From positions 1-24,830 of the IMG/VR virus record IMGVR_UViG_3300037808_000719: DNA of 24,830 nt; one strand, given 5' to 3'. The notes under the pieces were generated by a model. It saw only the letters and a list, made by a program, of their open reading frames with translations. It was not told where the DNA came from and searched no databases. This stretch comes from a virus. Position numbers and translations under genes: made by a program. Numbering within the stretch: position 1 is the stretch's first letter; each line of letters opens with the position of its first letter. This document shows, in pieces, positions 7,989 through 14,667 of the stretch.

Positions 7989-9000
7989 TACACGTAGTAA
8001 ATTTCTATATGTCAATGGGGTATTAGTTTACAACGCTTGGGATAATGATTTTGATATAATCAGGAAAGGAAATTTCCTCACACTATTCAAAGAACAGATG
8101 GTGCTAGAGAATATATCGATTCCTGCGTTGTGTATATTTGATTGTACCAATGAAGGTGTGGGTGCATCGGACATTGGCAATATGGTCAACGCAATCACAA
8201 CATGTTTCACAACAGAAGTTCGTGTTCTATTCAATGTGGTAACTAACCATCATTCCACCTACGAATATAAATGCTTCCCTACACATATGGTTGCGCATTG
8301 TCAATTCCTGCGTCACGTAAATTCATTGAATATAAATTGGGATGATATCGTTGTTGATAGGTATTTCTTATCATTGCAACGCCGTGCATCGCTTAGTAGG
8401 GTCAAATTTACTAAGATGCTGTTAGACACGTTTGATGAGAATCAATATATTATCAGTTGTGCATCACAACCCGATGCATGGATGCATAAATCAAATGCAA
8501 TATCTGATGCATTTCATCCACGTACACTACCTGTTCTCGTTGATGGTGTAGTAGATGGTGATGATAAACAACATCATCACACTAACGAATCATTCTTCAA
8601 GTGTCTTATTAATATAATATCAGAGACTAGTTCACAAACTGATGATGATAGTTGGCGAGATATATTCATAACTGAAAAAACATTTAAAGCATTTGCTTAT
8701 AGGCAACTGCCGTTGTGGTTTGCTGTTCCAAGAACAGTTGCTGTAGTTAGGGATATGGGATTTGATGTATTTGATGATATTATCAATCACTCGTATGATT
8801 ATGAAGAGGATGAAACTGTTCGTATGAAAATGGTGGTCGATGAATTAAGAACGTTCCTCAACAATTATACATATGATGTAATGAATAGTTTGCGAACTCA
8901 GTTATGGAACAGGATAAATAAAAACATGGAATTATTAACCAAGTTGGAATCTACCCATAACATAATTAAGAATAAACTTATATTGGAGTTAATTAAATGA
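7981..9000 (+). CDS. Fucosyltransferase-like protein (uncertain N-terminus)
   Basis: About 339 residues. The C-terminal half carries the conserved block seen in the partial gene at 3-623: TEKTFKAFAYRQLPLWF (from about residue 231), then MGFDVFDDIINHSYDYEEDE and RMKMVVDEL. This resembles the sugar-nucleotide-binding half of GT10 fucosyltransferase-like proteins. There is no in-frame ATG before 8098 (MVLENIS), which would remove a strand-like segment. TTG at 7981 is preferred because GGAAG lies 6 bases upstream and it overlaps uvsY by only 8 bases; TTG 7945 and TTG 7978 are alternatives. A GTGA overlap at 7985 opens another frame (IHVVNFYMSMGY) that stops after 13 codons, so a frameshift near 8013-8020 is possible. 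It is coupled to the methyltransferase by an ATGA overlap. The substrate is unknown. Confidence 0.65.
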   Translation: MCDTRSKFLYVNGVLVYNAWDNDFDIIRKGNFLTLFKEQMVLENISIPALCIFDCTNEGVGASDIGNMVNAITTCFTTEVRVLFNVVTNHHSTYEYKCFPTHMVAHCQFLRHVNSLNINWDDIVVDRYFLSLQRRASLSRVKFTKMLLDTFDENQYIISCASQPDAWMHKSNAISDAFHPRTLPVLVDGVVDGDDKQHHHTNESFFKCLINIISETSSQTDDDSWRDIFITEKTFKAFAYRQLPLWFAVPRTVAVVRDMGFDVFDDIINHSYDYEEDETVRMKMVVDELRTFLNNYTYDVMNSLRTQLWNRINKNMELLTKLESTHNIIKNKLILELIK

Positions 9001-9737
9001 GTTTTAGTTCAGCATATGATAGCCATCAACATAGTTTAGAAACACTTGAATTACTATATGCATATCCTGATTTTATGGAAAGCATTGGTAGTGTTTGTGA
9101 TATGGGATGTGGTAAGGAAGGGTTAGATTTAGAATGGTGGGCAACTAGAGAAATTGATGATGATTCCATTATTCAATTGAATATAAATTGCACTGGAATT
9201 GATATTAATAGCAAGTTATTGATACAACACCAAAACATAAAATACATACAGCACGATTTCGAAGTTGTATTAGATGAAGAATTCGATGTACTGTATTGTC
9301 ACGACAGTTTTCAGTATGTTATGAACCCATTAATGACACTGAGTAATTGGTATCATATGTTATCTGAGGGTGGCATGTTGGTTTTGCAGATACCAAGCAC
9401 GACTAACATAGAATACAATAAATTGGCATCTTCACAGCCCAACTATCATTACTACAATCACACAATAGATGGGTTAATACATATGTTGGCAGTTAATGGG
9501 TTTGATTGTGAATCTGGATTTTTCCAACAGCAAGTAAACGACAATTGGATTAAAGTAATCGTTTACAAAAGTGATGTATCTCCATTAAATCCAAAAACCG
9601 CAACGTGGTATGACTTGGCAGACAAAGGATTAATCCCAAAGACTGGTGTCGAAAGTATTAATAAATACGGTTATATGAAACGTGAAGATTTGGTTCTTCC
9701 GTGGTTAGATTATAGTAATATTTGGTACGGACAATAA
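8997..9737 (+). CDS. Class I SAM-dependent methyltransferase
   Basis: A 246-residue Rossmann-fold methyltransferase. Motif I is VCDMGCGKEG (residues 33-42), an acidic strand end (GIDINSK) serves as motif II, a DVLYCHDSFQYVMNP segment follows, and then the post-motif GGMLVLQIPS. It resembles small-molecule or sugar methyltransferases (UbiE/Methyltransf_11 style) rather than a DNA methylase: no DPPY or PCQ motif was seen. TTGGAG upstream and the ATGA overlap with the preceding gene fix the start. It sits between the fucosyltransferase-like and cytidylyltransferase-cupin genes, so a role in modifying a sugar or glycan is a reasonable inference. Confidence 0.8.
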   Translation: MSFSSAYDSHQHSLETLELLYAYPDFMESIGSVCDMGCGKEGLDLEWWATREIDDDSIIQLNINCTGIDINSKLLIQHQNIKYIQHDFEVVLDEEFDVLYCHDSFQYVMNPLMTLSNWYHMLSEGGMLVLQIPSTTNIEYNKLASSQPNYHYYNHTIDGLIHMLAVNGFDCESGFFQQQVNDNWIKVIVYKSDVSPLNPKTATWYDLADKGLIPKTGVESINKYGYMKREDLVLPWLDYSNIWYGQ

Positions 9738-9738
9738 T

Positions 9739-10500
9739 ATGCAAGTAGCGTTAATTACCGGCGGCTTTGACCCTATACACAGTGGGCATTTAGAGTACAT
9801 AAAAGAAGCACAGAAGTACGGTAGACTCGTGGTTGCTGTAAACAGTGATGAATGGCTAGTACGTAAAAAAGGTCGTGCGTTTATGCCATTAAGTGAACGT
9901 GTGGAGATACTACGTAACATAAAGGGTGTACAGGATGTAATAGTGTTTGATGATGGTGATGATAGTGCATGCGATGCTATAAAAATGACTGCACGTTTAT
10001 ATCACGGTGCTACTATTAACTTTTTAAATGGTGGCGATAGAGTTGAGGGTAATATACCCGAGATGAGAACATGTCCTACTTGGATGGATATTAAATTTCA
10101 TTTTAGTGTAGGTGGAGATAATAAAAAGAATTCGTCGTCATGGATATTACAAGAATGGTTGGCACCAAAGATTGAACGAGATTGGGGTCACTATAGAGTT
10201 ATACACGAAACAAGTACACATAAAGTTAAGGAACTTACTGTAGAACCTGGAAAAACCTTAAGTCTACAAAAACATCACCATCGTAGTGAATTTTGGTTTG
10301 TGTCTGAGGGTCTTGCCACTGTTGAGCAAGGTAATAACTCACGTATTTTATCTAATAGAGAATATGCGGTATATGAACAACTTGTGATACCTGTAGATTC
10401 GTGGCATAGGTTAAGCAACCGTACCAACGAACCTGTGCGTATTATAGAAATACAATATGGTACGCAATGTATTGAAGAAGATATCGTCAGTATTGTATAA
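9739..10500 (+). CDS. Cytidylyltransferase-cupin fusion (nucleotide-sugar type)
   Basis: A 253-residue two-domain protein. Residues 1-130 are an HxGH nucleotidyltransferase (GGFDPIHSGH, 8-17, and GGDR, 98-101), of the glycerol-3-phosphate/ heptose cytidylyl- or adenylyltransferase class. Residues 150-253 are a cupin of the type II mannose-6-phosphate isomerase kind, with the metal-binding HHHRSEFWFV (179-188), a later His in DSWHR (223), and the typical ending IIEIQYGTQCIEEDIV. In ManC-type enzymes a related cupin is fused to a GTP-mannose transferase; here the partner fold is different. Likely role: activating and isomerising a phosphorylated sugar for the neighbouring transferase. The start is one base after the methyltransferase stop, and the stop overlaps a late promoter. 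Confidence 0.85.
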   Translation: MQVALITGGFDPIHSGHLEYIKEAQKYGRLVVAVNSDEWLVRKKGRAFMPLSERVEILRNIKGVQDVIVFDDGDDSACDAIKMTARLYHGATINFLNGGDRVEGNIPEMRTCPTWMDIKFHFSVGGDNKKNSSSWILQEWLAPKIERDWGHYRVIHETSTHKVKELTVEPGKTLSLQKHHHRSEFWFVSEGLATVEQGNNSRILSNREYAVYEQLVIPVDSWHRLSNRTNEPVRIIEIQYGTQCIEEDIVSIV

Positions 10501-10515
10501 ATAGTAGTATAAATA
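10496..10515 (+). promoter_or_regulatory. Two tandem perfect late promoters
   Basis: TATAAATA occurs at 10496-10503 and again at 10508-10515, 12 bases apart. Predicted starts are near 10509 and 10521; the second gives an 18-base leader containing CGGAGAAATAAC before ATG 10539. The doubled box plus a good Shine-Dalgarno predicts heavy late expression of the downstream gene. Confidence 0.75.
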
Positions 10516-10538
10516 TATTAACATACGGAGAAATAACA

Positions 10539-11018
10539 ATGCCATCAAGAACAATCAAAGTTTTCGGACACAGTAGCGGCGCAACTATAACATTTAATTT
10601 TAATGGTGTCGAGGTTTTTAACGGAAATATAACTGCTGGCGGAGCACCGGACACTTTAGTAGAATTATTCACCTTTGACATATCGACTGATGTGGTTGGT
10701 AGTGTTACAAGCACAACCACTGTTTCGGCTGGTGAAGTAACACTAGTGATGATAAGTGCCAATTATTCAACTGAAGTAACAACTGAAACAACTGATGACG
10801 AAGGGAATGTTTTTCCTGCAGTTACAGGGGTAGATTTACCTACTAACTTCAATTGGATGTCAGATGCAACTAACTTATCATCTACTAATAGAACAACTGA
10901 TGGTGTAGTAGCACCTGCGGTTGATGGGGCATCTCCTGTTGGTGCATTGCATAATCCTATATCTGCAGGTGAGGTTTTTACTGCTGATTGGACTATCAAC
11001 ACTGCAATTATAAGTTAA
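10539..11018 (+). CDS. Probable virion structural or decoration protein
   Basis: A 159-residue Thr/Ser/Val-rich, beta-rich protein without signal peptide or membrane segment. The N-terminal half (RTIKVFGHSSGATITFNFNGVEVFNG) looks like a beta-sandwich of the carbohydrate-binding or Ig-like kind found in phage capsid and tail decoration proteins. The second half, after a TEVTTETTDDEGN linker, is Asn/Gly/Pro-rich. The tandem late promoters and strong Shine-Dalgarno support an abundant late product. Nothing shows an enzymatic site. The stop codon lies in a 13-base tandem duplication, followed by the early promoter of the AAA+ gene. Structural role is inference from composition and regulation. Confidence 0.75.
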   Translation: MPSRTIKVFGHSSGATITFNFNGVEVFNGNITAGGAPDTLVELFTFDISTDVVGSVTSTTTVSAGEVTLVMISANYSTEVTTETTDDEGNVFPAVTGVDLPTNFNWMSDATNLSSTNRTTDGVVAPAVDGASPVGALHNPISAGEVFTADWTINTAIIS

Positions 11019-11030
11019 AATTATAAGTTA
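11006..11030 (+). repeat. 13-base tandem duplication across a stop codon
   Basis: AATTATAAGTTA occurs at 11006-11017 and again at 11019-11030. The first copy contains the stop codon of the structural gene and the second abuts the -35 element of the next promoter. Confidence 0.85.
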
Positions 11031-11060
11031 TTAACATTTTTTCTAAAAACTAAGTATAAT
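11031..11060 (+). promoter_or_regulatory. Sigma70-type promoter for the AAA+ ATPase gene
   Basis: TTAACA (11031-11036), an 18-base spacer and a perfect TATAAT (11055-11060). Predicted start is about 11067, leaving a leader of about 33 bases. This is the best host-type (early) promoter in the window. Its -10 box lies inside the left arm of the inverted repeat at 11055-11100. Confidence 0.7.
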
Positions 11061-11100
11061 ACTCCCTACAACTTAAAAAACACTTGTAGGGAGTATTGTA
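11055..11100 (+). promoter_or_regulatory. Hairpin sequestering the AAA+ gene ribosome binding site
   Basis: Bases 11055-11071 pair with 11084-11100 (17 pairs, one G-T, with a perfect 14-base-pair core AATACTCCCTACAA) around a 12-base loop. The right arm contains AGGGAG, the Shine-Dalgarno for ATG 11100. RNA reading through from upstream could fold and hide it, while RNA begun at the internal promoter (about 11067) lacks most of the left arm. No T run follows, so a simple terminator is less likely. Confidence 0.6.
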
Positions 11101-12128
11101 TGAAGGTAATTGTCCGCCATGGTTCGCATCGCAACCAAATAATTAAAAATAAAATATTTGAATTAGTCAGAGGTATACCCTCGAATGTCGATATTAATGG
11201 TTCGTTCATTCTGGTTAAACCAACCAAGACAGTTGGTGATGGTCGGCAGAAAACAGTTAGAATTACTGTCACAAGGGACAATTTAGAAATTTTAACTCCG
11301 AAGAAATACAAGAAAGTTAAAGTTGTGAAGAAACCTGTTGTTAAAAAAGAAACCGACGAGCAGATTATAAAGAGAATTTCTGAGCGGTTTGCTATATTGG
11401 AAGAAATGACAAGGGCAACTATCGCCACTGATATTAAAGCAATGATAGTATCTGGTCCTCCTGGTGTTGGTAAATCATATGGTGTTGAGGGGCAACTTGC
11501 GAAAGCAAGTATGTTTGATGTTATTGCTACAGTTAATCAAAAATACGAAGTAATCAAGGGTGCCATTACTCCAATTAAATTGTACACTGCGTTGTATAAG
11601 CATTCTGGTGAAGGGCATGTTCTCGTTTTTGACGACTGTGACATGTTGCTACAGGATGACTTAAGTCTTAATTTGCTCAAAGCGGCGCTGGACAGTGGTA
11701 CCAAGCGTAGGGTTTTTTGGAGTTCGGAAAGCCATACATTGCGTAGAGAAGGAATTCCGAATGCATTTGATTTTGAAGGTGCTGTGATTTTTATCACAAA
11801 CTTGAAGTTTGACAACGTGCGTAGTAAGAAATTAAAAGACCACTTAGAAGCATTGCAAAGTAGATGCCATTATTTGGACTTAACATTAGACACAATGCAT
11901 GATAAATTATTGCGTGTAAGACAAATCGCAGAAACAGGTGAATTATTCAATGATTATAACTTGAGTGATAAACAGGGAAATGAAATCATAACATTCATGC
12001 AGACTCATAAGAACGATTTGCGTGAAATGAGTCTCCGAATGGCATTGAAGATAGCAGATTTGCGTACAATTAGTGAAAAGCGATGGAAATTGCTCGCTAA
12101 AAATACATGCATGAACAATAGTTTTTAA
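11100..12128 (+). CDS. AAA+ ATPase of marine T4-like phages
   Basis: A 342-residue protein. A basic N-terminal region (about 1-110) with a lysine-rich stretch KKYKKVKVVKKPVVKK (68-83) is followed by an AAA+ core. Walker A is GPPGVGKS (119-126), Walker B is VLVFDDCD (174-181), a sensor-1-like AVIFITN follows, then SKKLKDHLEALQSRCHYLDL, which looks like the arginine-finger/sensor region. I recognise the core as common in marine T4-like phages but without known function; it resembles single-domain clamp-loader or Holliday-helicase-like ATPases more than gp44. ATG 11100 is supported by AGGGAG six bases upstream. The sigma70-type promoter suggests early expression, unlike its late-promoter neighbour. 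Confidence 0.85.
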   Translation: MKVIVRHGSHRNQIIKNKIFELVRGIPSNVDINGSFILVKPTKTVGDGRQKTVRITVTRDNLEILTPKKYKKVKVVKKPVVKKETDEQIIKRISERFAILEEMTRATIATDIKAMIVSGPPGVGKSYGVEGQLAKASMFDVIATVNQKYEVIKGAITPIKLYTALYKHSGEGHVLVFDDCDMLLQDDLSLNLLKAALDSGTKRRVFWSSESHTLRREGIPNAFDFEGAVIFITNLKFDNVRSKKLKDHLEALQSRCHYLDLTLDTMHDKLLRVRQIAETGELFNDYNLSDKQGNEIITFMQTHKNDLREMSLRMALKIADLRTISEKRWKLLAKNTCMNNSF

Positions 12129-12150
12129 CAGGTTCGGTATGTGTTTATTG

Positions 12151-12165
12151 TGTTATAAGTATAAC
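12151..12165 (+). promoter_or_regulatory. Possible extended -10 promoter
   Basis: TGTTATAAG (12151-12159) fits the extended -10 pattern TGnTATAAT with one mismatch, and an overlapping TATAAC lies at 12160-12165. No -35 element is evident. The context AAGTATAAC then CTCCCTA repeats that of the promoter at 11052-11068. Confidence 0.35.
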
Positions 12166-12228
12166 CTCCCTAAATGAACACTACCAAACAGATGCAAGGC
12201 ACCCCCTATATTGTCTTGTGTCAAACTC

Positions 12229-12271
12229 GGGTACAAAGTTTTAGTCACATCCTTTTGTTGGCTTTGTACCC
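12229..12271 (+). other. Inverted repeat upstream of SGNH gene 1
   Basis: GGGTACAAAG (12229-12238) pairs perfectly with CTTTGTACCC (12262-12271) around a 23-base loop, in the leader of the gene at 12304. No T tract follows, so it is more likely a regulatory RNA stem or protein-binding site than a terminator. Confidence 0.5.
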
Positions 12272-12303
12272 ACCTTACTTATATATTAATTAATTGTTAC
12301 ACT

Positions 12304-13098
12304 ATGCATAAAAAAACAATTTTAATATCGGGACCATGTTATTCGAGTGGGACTGGATTGCAATACGAAAAGACAGATAATAAACTGTGGGTGAATCAAT
12401 TAGCCTCACACTTCAACTTAGACGTTGATAATATATCCCATATTGGTAAAGGCAATAAAGAAATATTTTTACATACTGCGTCATCGTTGATTAATAAAAA
12501 ATACAATTACGCAATTGTACAATGGAGAGAAATCCCATGTGAACATATACATTATGGGTTAGAGATGTATTCAACTAAATCGGGTTTAATCAATGATGTG
12601 CATATAGTCAACGACATACATTTGGTTAATGGTATTACATTAGATGCATCTGTTATGGAAAATGCAAGACAATATAATATGCAATACCAAAAGGCGCATT
12701 GGGGGATAAAAGATTTGTTGTACTATGTGAATATTTTAGTAAATCTAGCAAAACAACAAAACTGCAAGTTACTATTTACGAACTATGACATGCCATGGGG
12801 TTCACATCGATACTTTGATAAGATACAATTTGATAAACCATCTGACTTAGATGCATTCACACAAAATATGTTAGATGTGTCGGTTAGGGATGATGATGAA
12901 ATATCAATATTGTATGACAAAGTACATGCAGACTATAGTAGTATAGGTTCAATACATGAGGATAAATGGATAAATTTATATGACCCTATGGTTCGTTTAA
13001 AAGTGGATACAGCAAGTAGTGATGATAGTCACCCAGGTTACAAAAGCCATGATAAATTTTCCGATTTCTTTATTAAACATTTAATTGATATATTTTAA
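12304..13098 (+). CDS. SGNH/GDSL-type hydrolase-like protein 1
   Basis: A 264-residue protein. Block I is SGPCYSSGTG (residues 9-18), a variant of GDS with candidate nucleophile S14 or S15; GKGN (near 49-52) resembles block II; and near the C-terminus DDSHPGYKSHDKFSDFF gives the DxxHP block V with catalytic Asp and His. SGNH enzymes are esterases or acetyltransferase partners that often act on O-acyl groups of sugars. ATG 12304 is used because it places block I nine residues from the N-terminus; an extension from TTG 12211 runs through a hairpin and is rejected. No Shine-Dalgarno is visible. It is one of three SGNH genes in the window. The target is unknown. Confidence 0.75.
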   Translation: MHKKTILISGPCYSSGTGLQYEKTDNKLWVNQLASHFNLDVDNISHIGKGNKEIFLHTASSLINKKYNYAIVQWREIPCEHIHYGLEMYSTKSGLINDVHIVNDIHLVNGITLDASVMENARQYNMQYQKAHWGIKDLLYYVNILVNLAKQQNCKLLFTNYDMPWGSHRYFDKIQFDKPSDLDAFTQNMLDVSVRDDDEISILYDKVHADYSSIGSIHEDKWINLYDPMVRLKVDTASSDDSHPGYKSHDKFSDFFIKHLIDIF

Positions 13099-13113
13099 AC
13101 ACAATAACATATT

Positions 13114-14574
13114 ATGAAAACAGCAACAATAGTAGTAAGAGACGAAGTTAATTGTTCTATCAAGGGGTTGGACATTGATATGAGAAAGAAACTCGTTCAT
13201 GCATTTGAGTATGAAATTCCTGGTGCAAGGTTTATGCCATCGTATAGATTAGGAAGATGGAACGGAAAGGTTTCGTTCTTTAATCTTGGTGGAAGTACAT
13301 ATATCAATTTACTCCCCGATATTCTTCCTATGTTAATTGACGATAGTTGGGAAATAGAGGTTGATGATAAACGACAATACCAACATGATTATGAGTTGGC
13401 AGAAGTTGATAAAGATACTTACAATCACATCACGTGGCCAAAAAAACACCCCATTGAAGGTGAACCAATTGTACTTCGTAATTACCAAATAGAGGTTGTT
13501 AATAACTTCCTAAAAAATCCACAATGTATTCAAGAAGTAGCAACAGGAGCAGGAAAAACATTAGTGACTGCGGCACTAAGTGAACGTGTGCAGGAATACG
13601 GTAGAAGTATCTTGATTGTTCCTAATAAAAGTTTAGTAGTACAAACTGAGGAAGATTATATTAATATGGGGTTGGATGTTGGTGTATTCTATGGCAAACA
13701 ACGTGACTATGGCAAACAACACATGATATGTACGTGGCAGAGTTTGAATATCATGATGAAGGATACTAAGAGTGGAAAGGCAGAAGTTACCATAGGTGAG
13801 TTTCTAGAGGGAGTTGTATGTGTTATGGTGGATGAGGCACATAGTGCAAAGGCAAATGCATTGAAGACTATTTTAACAGGTCCTATGTCACACATCCCAT
13901 TGCGATGGGGTTTGACTGGAACAGTTCCTAAAGAGAAATTTGAGTTCCAATCATTGTACGTGGGGTTAGGAAATGTAGTTAATAAAGTGTCAGCAAAGGA
14001 ATTGCAAGACAAAGGAGTATTGGCTCGGTGTCAAGTTAAGGTTGTGCAATTACTAGACCATGCAGAGCATGCAAATTATCAAAGTGAGTTAAAGTATTTA
14101 CTAACTGATTCGAACCGCTTGGATGTGTTAGTGGAACTCATTACAAAGGCAAACGTTACGGGAAACACATTGGTGCTTGTTGACCGAGTTGAGTCTGGTG
14201 AAGAGTTAGTAAAGAGATTAGGTGATAACGCAGTATTTGTTAGTGGCGTTACTAAAACTGAAGATAGAAAAGGGCATTATGATGAAGTCGCTGATTCCTC
14301 CGATAAGATTATAGTAGCAACATATGGCGTTGCTTCGGTTGGAATTAATATTCCTAGAATCTTCAATCTTATGTTACTCGAACCTGGTAAGTCGTTCGTT
14401 CGTGTGATACAATCAATCGGTCGTGGTGTACGTAAAGCGAAGGATAAGGACTTTGTTCAAATTTGGGACATCACTAGTACGTGTAAGTTTGCTAAGAGGC
14501 ACCTAACGAAGCGTAAGAAGTTTTATAAAGAAGCACAATACCCATTCACCATAGAAAAATTGGAATGGAAGTAA
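13114..14574 (+). CDS. uvsW: UvsW, RNA-DNA and DNA branch helicase (SF2)
   Basis: A 486-residue superfamily 2 helicase. The N-terminal domain (about 1-115) contains the UvsW-type FMPSYRLGRWNGKVSFF. The helicase core has Walker A ATGAGKT (143-149), a DEAH box (VDEAHSAKA, D240-H243), motif III GLTGTVP and motif VI QSIGRGVRK. In T4, UvsW unwinds R-loops at origins and remodels forks and Holliday structures, switching replication from origin- to recombination-dependent mode. Length is near T4 UvsW (about 500). No Shine-Dalgarno precedes ATG 13114. The last six codons (EKLEWK) form the left arm of a 15-base-pair inverted repeat that spans the stop codon. Confidence 0.93.
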   Translation: MKTATIVVRDEVNCSIKGLDIDMRKKLVHAFEYEIPGARFMPSYRLGRWNGKVSFFNLGGSTYINLLPDILPMLIDDSWEIEVDDKRQYQHDYELAEVDKDTYNHITWPKKHPIEGEPIVLRNYQIEVVNNFLKNPQCIQEVATGAGKTLVTAALSERVQEYGRSILIVPNKSLVVQTEEDYINMGLDVGVFYGKQRDYGKQHMICTWQSLNIMMKDTKSGKAEVTIGEFLEGVVCVMVDEAHSAKANALKTILTGPMSHIPLRWGLTGTVPKEKFEFQSLYVGLGNVVNKVSAKELQDKGVLARCQVKVVQLLDHAEHANYQSELKYLLTDSNRLDVLVELITKANVTGNTLVLVDRVESGEELVKRLGDNAVFVSGVTKTEDRKGHYDEVADSSDKIIVATYGVASVGINIPRIFNLMLLEPGKSFVRVIQSIGRGVRKAKDKDFVQIWDITSTCKFAKRHLTKRKKFYKEAQYPFTIEKLEWK

Positions 14575-14603
14575 CATAAATAAATTATTTCCATTCCAAT
14601 TTT
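14556..14603 (+). terminator. 15-base-pair inverted repeat over the uvsW stop codon
   Basis: AAAATTGGAATGGAA (14556-14570) pairs perfectly with TTCCATTCCAATTTT (14589-14603). The 18-base loop holds the stop codon and a CATAAATA box. The stem ends in TTTT but has no long T run. It could terminate uvsW transcripts or protect their 3' end; translating ribosomes would cover the left arm. Confidence 0.5.
14575..14582 (+). promoter_or_regulatory. Late-promoter-like box CATAAATA inside a hairpin loop
   Basis: One mismatch from TATAAATA. Predicted start near 14588 coincides with the beginning of the right arm of the inverted repeat, so RNA from this promoter would not form the hairpin. Next gene starts at 14668. 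Confidence 0.35.
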
Positions 14604-14655
14604 ACTTAAAGGCAAGTTATGGTAGTATGTACTATGATAAGTATTTTCTTTAAGA

Positions 14656-14661
14656 TATAAT
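14656..14661 (+). promoter_or_regulatory. TATAAT box six bases before ATG 14668
   Basis: A perfect TATAAT whose predicted start is the A of the ATG itself. No -35 element is recognisable 16-18 bases upstream. The same spacing and a similar sequence precede the primase ATG at 20117. Confidence 0.3.
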
Positions 14662-14667
14662 AACTAC

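Noticed and set aside
8913-8920. GATAAATA as a late promoter for the methyltransferase gene
   Set aside because: Lies within coding sequence of a coupled operon, has a mismatch, and the gene has its own ribosome binding site and ATGA coupling.
12131-12137. GGTTCGG as part of a tRNA T-arm
   Set aside because: No matching acceptor, anticodon or D-arm pairing nearby; no tRNA was found anywhere in the window.
12211-12303. Upstream extension of SGNH gene 1 from TTG 12211
   Set aside because: It would read through a perfect inverted repeat and add 31 residues before the catalytic block; ATG 12304 gives the expected N-terminus.
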